From positions 1 through 45,115 of the forward strand of contig DATELK010000002.1 of the NCBI GenBank assembly GCA_035276685.1: a DNA stretch of 45,115 nucleotides. The letters are read 5' to 3'. Every line of letters begins with the position of its first letter. Within the stretch, counting starts at the first letter, position 1. The position numbers and the translations under genes are program-made. This document shows positions 42,080 through 45,115 of this stretch, in pieces. Source of the DNA: JACVRN01 sp035276685 (lineage in GTDB: Bacteria > Acidobacteriota > Blastocatellia > Pyrinomonadales > Pyrinomonadaceae). A model generated the notes under the pieces. That model was not told the origin of the DNA and searched no databases. It saw only the letters and a list, made by a program, of their open reading frames with translations.

Positions 42080-42673
42080 TCACGCTTCTCCAAAACGCGA
42101 GAGCGCGGCGGCGTAATCCTCAGGCGTGTTGACGTTCTCAAAGAAGAGATGAGCGCCCGCCAAATCCTCAAGCTCCGCCCACGGGACCAGTCGCGCCCGA
42201 ACTCTTTCTACGAGAGCGCGAGGGCGGCGCTCACCCTCTTCTATCATGGTGCGCGCTACTTCTCTGCAAGCGACCGCACGGTAGAGAGCGCAGAGCGGCT
42301 GCATGCGCCCGTCCCTTTGCACAGGCACGACCGCCTGCCGGTCTTCGCCGAGAAGAGCCAGCCGCTCGAACAGCTCTCGCGTGACGAAGGGCAGGTCGCA
42401 GGCCACAACAGCGGCCCACTCTGCGCGGCACGCATCGAGCGCCGCATGAAGGCCGCCCAGAGCGCCCCACTCCTTGTAAACGTCCGGCACGTTCCCTATT
42501 TTCAAAGAAGAATCTACGTTTTTCGCCCCGACAAGGTTTACACGGCCCGAGACCTGACTGAGCGCCTCCGCTATGCGCTCGACGAATGAGCGCCCGCCTA
42601 AGGCGAGCCGCGCTTTGTCGCGCCCCATGCGGCTGGACGCGCCGCCGACGAGGATGAAGCCTTCTATGTCCAC
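42080..42673 (-). CDS. mobA: Molybdenum cofactor guanylyltransferase
   Basis: Adds GMP to molybdopterin to make the MGD cofactor. The 197-residue protein has the nucleotide-binding start FILVGGASSRMGRDKA, GALGGLHAALDAC, and the metal Asp in VVACDLPFVT. The start is GTG at 42673. No other Moco gene is within the window, and it is 77 bp upstream of the hydrolase-like gene in the same direction. Confidence 0.93.
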   Translation of the reverse strand: MDIEGFILVGGASSRMGRDKARLALGGRSFVERIAEALSQVSGRVNLVGAKNVDSSLKIGNVPDVYKEWGALGGLHAALDACRAEWAAVVACDLPFVTRELFERLALLGEDRQAVVPVQRDGRMQPLCALYRAVACREVARTMIEEGERRPRALVERVRARLVPWAELEDLAGAHLFFENVNTPEDYAAALSRFGEA

Positions 42674-42860
42674 CTGCGCGTCCGGGCCGCCTGTGAGGCT
42701 CTCTCTCTGTGACCGAGCGGCTTTTATACAGCTTTACTGAAAAGGGGGATGTTTGCGAAAAACTTTTTCAGGGCGCAAATTAACACGGGCGGCGACCTCT
42801 AGCAAGTAAAACGTTTTCCCCCAGGCGCGCATCATAGGTGCTGCAAAAGGAGATACTTGC

Positions 42861-42890
42861 TTGACCGGCGCTGAAAGCCGAAGTTATATT
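42861..42890 (+). promoter_or_regulatory. Candidate sigma-70 promoter of the S55-type gene
   Basis: TTGACC (42861-42866), 18-bp spacer, TATATT (42885-42890). The leader to the ATG at 43013 would be about 115 nt. The 339-bp gap 42674-43012 holds no other gene that I can support; its left part is the mobA upstream region. Confidence 0.55.
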
Positions 42891-43012
42891 CGCCGTGGCG
42901 CTCTTTTCTTCCCCCGGTAGCGCCTTCAGCCGCTCGCCGCTTTCAGGGCAAGAAAGGGCTCTTACCTTTTTTGAGTTTCCGTGTGGCCTTAGACTTTCCC
43001 AGAGGTTCTTTA

Positions 43013-44890
43013 ATGAAAAAGTTTTTCGCACTGGCTTTCGTGTCCGCCCTCCTCGTCGCCTCTCTATCGGTCGGCGCAAGCGGACAGCAGCAGCAGCAGA
43101 CCGCCTCAAAGAGCGCAGGCGACGAGCGCTTCTTCCCGCTTGAACAGGTGAAGCCCGGCATGAAAGGTGTGGCCTGGACTGTCTTCGAAGGCTCGGAGCC
43201 GGAAAAGATAGACGTGGAGATTTTGGGCGTGCTGCCCGGCTTCATGGGCCCGCGACAGTCGGCCATCATAGCGCGTCTTTCAGGGCCGAAGATTGAGAAG
43301 ACAAACGTCTTCGGCGGCATGTCCGGCTCGCCCGTCTACATAGACGGCAGGCTCGTCGGCGCAATCTCCTTCAACTTCCCGTTCGGCAAAGAGCCCATAG
43401 GCGGCATCACGCCGATTAAGCAGATGATAGACATCTTCGAGCGCAACAGCGCCGGAGGCGACCGCAACAACCCGCAGGAGCCGCGCTCCATATCATTCAC
43501 GCAGCTTGCATCTACCGAATGGAAGCCCGTGCTGCCTAAGCCCGTGGTGACGGGCGCTCCGCTCGTGGCTCCCGTCTCTGCGGGCTCGCCGCTCGTGCCG
43601 CTTCTGGGCCAGCAGTTCGCGCCCATAGCCACGCCCGTAGTCTTCGGCGGCATCAGCCAGGAAGCCCTTGCCAAGTTCTCACCGCAGCTAATCGCAAGCG
43701 GCCTCATGCCCGTCGCGGGCGTGGGCGGCGCTGCGAGCATCACTCCCTTGGGTAAGATAACGGAGAAGACGCTCGCGCCCGGCACATCCATCAGCGTGCA
43801 GCTTGTGCGCGGAGACTACTCCATAGCGGCCTCCGGCACGGTGACCTACCGCGACGGCAACCGCATTTACGCCTTCGGCCACCCGTTCCTGAGCCTCGGC
43901 TCAAGCGACATGCCCATGACCGAAGCCTCTGTCGTGACCGTCATATCCAACGCCAACAGCCCCTTCAAGCTGACGGTGCCGGGGCAGATGGTCGGAAGCA
44001 TCTCGCAGGACAGGGCCACGGGCATCTACGGCCAGCTCGGTGAAGCGCCGCGCATGATTCCCGTGCGCGTGCAGCTTCGCACGAGCCGCGACCGCGTAGA
44101 GACCTACAACTACGAAGTCGCGAACGATTCTTTCCTGACGCCGCTTCTGCTGAACCTGACCCTCTACAACACGATTGCCTCTTCGGAGCGGGGCCTTGGC
44201 GAATCGACCATCAGCGTCAAGGGACAGATAAACGTGCGCGGTCAGAAGCCTATTCAGATTGAGCGCCGCTTCTCCGCCACCAACGCCGCCCAGATGGCCT
44301 CCGGCTCCATAGCCGTCCCCATGCAGACCCTTCTCTCTTCCGGCTTCGAGAACGTGGACATAGGCGGCGTCACCGTGGACATCTCTTCGTCCGACACGAA
44401 GTACACGGGCACGCTTGAGCGTGTCTCGCTTGACCGCACGGAAGCGCGCAGAGGCGAGACCGTAGAGGTGCAGGCTTACGTCCGCACGGAATCCGGCAAG
44501 CAGTTTGTGCAGCGCATCCCCGTTGAGATTCCTTCGGACATCCCCACGGGCCAGCTCATACTCTTCGTGGGCGACGGAAACTCTCTGCAACAGGCGGCTG
44601 CGGCACAGAACTTCGTCCCGCAGGACTTGGGCCAACTCGTCCACGCCATCAACAACGTGAAGAAGAACGACAGGCTCTACGTCAAGCTCTATCGCGTCAC
44701 GCCGGGCGCTGTCATAGGCACGAGCGAGATGCCTAACCTGCCGCCTTCCGTCGTAGCCACGCTCAATTCTGACCGCGCCTCAGGCGGCTACACGCAGACG
44801 AACCTCTCGCCCATTTACGAGCGGGAGCTGCCACCGGCGGAGTTCGTCATCTCCGGCCAGCAGCTTATAGCCATAGAGGTTCAGCGCTAA
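43013..44890 (+). CDS. SpoIVB peptidase S55-domain-like secreted protein
   Basis: 625-residue protein from the ATG at 43013, which has AGAGG at 43001-43005; an earlier in-frame start at 42971 would put 14 residues before the signal peptide. A signal peptide (1-about 24) and a Gln run are followed by an S55-like part with VKPGMKGVAWTVFEG and the Ser motif GGMSGSPVYIDGRLVGA (Ser104). A His-containing motif IYAFGHPFLSLG follows later. The C-terminal half is beta-rich. In SpoIVB the protease triad is His-Asp-Ser. Here the Ser motif precedes the His motif, so activity is uncertain. Family members are common in Acidobacteria outside sporulation. Confidence 0.85.
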   Translation: MKKFFALAFVSALLVASLSVGASGQQQQQTASKSAGDERFFPLEQVKPGMKGVAWTVFEGSEPEKIDVEILGVLPGFMGPRQSAIIARLSGPKIEKTNVFGGMSGSPVYIDGRLVGAISFNFPFGKEPIGGITPIKQMIDIFERNSAGGDRNNPQEPRSISFTQLASTEWKPVLPKPVVTGAPLVAPVSAGSPLVPLLGQQFAPIATPVVFGGISQEALAKFSPQLIASGLMPVAGVGGAASITPLGKITEKTLAPGTSISVQLVRGDYSIAASGTVTYRDGNRIYAFGHPFLSLGSSDMPMTEASVVTVISNANSPFKLTVPGQMVGSISQDRATGIYGQLGEAPRMIPVRVQLRTSRDRVETYNYEVANDSFLTPLLLNLTLYNTIASSERGLGESTISVKGQINVRGQKPIQIERRFSATNAAQMASGSIAVPMQTLLSSGFENVDIGGVTVDISSSDTKYTGTLERVSLDRTEARRGETVEVQAYVRTESGKQFVQRIPVEIPSDIPTGQLILFVGDGNSLQQAAAAQNFVPQDLGQLVHAINNVKKNDRLYVKLYRVTPGAVIGTSEMPNLPPSVVATLNSDRASGGYTQTNLSPIYERELPPAEFVISGQQLIAIEVQR

Positions 44891-44904
44891 AAAATAAGAT
44901 ACAG

Positions 44905-44993
44905 GTCAGAACCGCCTGCGGTAGCGGGCGGATTATACTTAGACTAGAGTCATGATTAAGTATAACCCGCCCGCTACCGCAGGCGGTTCTGAC
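44905..44993. repeat. R4 MITE-like palindromic repeat, copy 3
   Basis: Perfect 27-bp outer arms (44905-44931 and 44967-44993), perfect 9-bp inner arms TTATACTTA/TAAGTATAA (44933-44941 and 44957-44965), and a centre with GAGTCATG. It lies 14 bp after the S55-type stop and 1 bp before the stop of the convergent partial gene. Confidence 0.95.
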
Positions 44994-44994
44994 T

Positions 44995-45115
44995 TTACTG
45001 TCTTATGACGAAGAGGAAGCGGCGCTCTGATTCGGGGATTAGGACTGATGTGTAACGGAGCGCGGCCCTTTCTATCTCTGCCTGAAGCGACGGGCCGCCG
45101 AAGAAGAGCAGGGTG
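44995..45115 (-). CDS. C-terminal end of an unidentified gene (runs off window)
   Basis: Open frame on the minus strand from the window edge to TAA at 44995-44997. It encodes 39 residues with LLFFGGPSLQAEIERAALRY and SERRFLFVIRQ at the end. The peptide is amphipathic and well composed, and its stop lies right beside R4 copy 3, like the other genes that end at R4 elements. Too short to assign a family. Confidence 0.55.
   Translation of the reverse strand, partial: TLLFFGGPSLQAEIERAALRYTSVLIPESERRFLFVIRQ

Noticed and set aside
43901..44644. 247-codon minus-strand open frame
   Set aside because: Antisense to the S55-type gene; shadow composition and no recognisable domain.

Overview
The window is about 45 kb of GC-rich, gene-dense chromosome from a Gram-negative, aerobic bacterium. 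Gene content suggests Acidobacteriota, probably Blastocatellia-like. The pointers are a three-gene succinate dehydrogenase with a single five-helix diheme-type SdhC, Uma2 and SpoIID/SPOR proteins in a non-sporulating context, a SpoIVB-S55-like secreted protein, and gene gaps packed with palindromic repeats. This assignment is inference; there is no rRNA or other marker here. I see no tRNA, rRNA, CRISPR array, prophage or replication origin.

Layout. 70-3505 (minus): sdhC-sdhA-sdhB. 3792-6069 (plus): LysR regulator and amidase. 6245-7306: SPFH/stomatin protein. 7527-12115 (minus): RNA ligase-like phosphodiesterase thpR, penicillin-acylase-type Ntn hydrolase, aldehyde dehydrogenase. 12270-15230 (plus): two secreted or outer-membrane proteins and two tandem VTT membrane proteins. 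15227-16066 (minus): DnaQ-like exonuclease. 16282-25710 (plus): a long housekeeping run (SnoaL-like, pyrE, truA, uppS, lipoprotein, Uma2, cdsA, Coa1-like, dxr, rseP, ispG) for pyrimidine, tRNA modification, isoprenoid/undecaprenol and phospholipid synthesis, closed by a strong terminator. 25793-30368 (minus): 28-residue membrane peptide, miaA, hfq, tmk, holB, a receiver-ATPase fusion and a DUF2752 protein. 30382-31029: an IS200/REP-type transposase between double-hairpin repeats. 31072-37194 (minus): SPOR-SLH-SpoIID protein, chromate transporter, serine hydrolase, Gfo/Idh/MocA oxidoreductase. 37288-38976 (plus): ArnT-like glycosyltransferase. 39028-42673 (minus): TrpF-like protein, a secreted three-module protein, an apparently inactive alpha/beta hydrolase, mobA. 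43013-44890 (plus): SpoIVB-S55-like protein. 44995-45115: C-terminal end of an unidentified gene.

The most distinctive feature is the gaps. Almost every gap above about 80 bp is filled by an inverted repeat from one of five families: R1 (seven full copies and one half copy, arms built from about 9-nt AACAGGATG-like units), R2 and R3 (single copies with 7-nt units in the arms), R4 (three MITE-like copies, arms CCGCCTGCGGTAGCGGGCGG), and double-hairpin REP units near a REP/IS200-type transposase and as a nested palindrome at 7.3 kb. They mostly lie within a few bases of stop codons. R1 copies supply the last codons or the stop of two genes, and one half copy supplies both the stop of one gene and the start codon of the next. 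A lineage-type secreted domain (consensus around L-D-x-F-A ... G-G-Y-R-E ... W-x-V-P-x-G-A-x-P-P) occurs once in the 19.0 kb lipoprotein and three times in the 39.7 kb protein.
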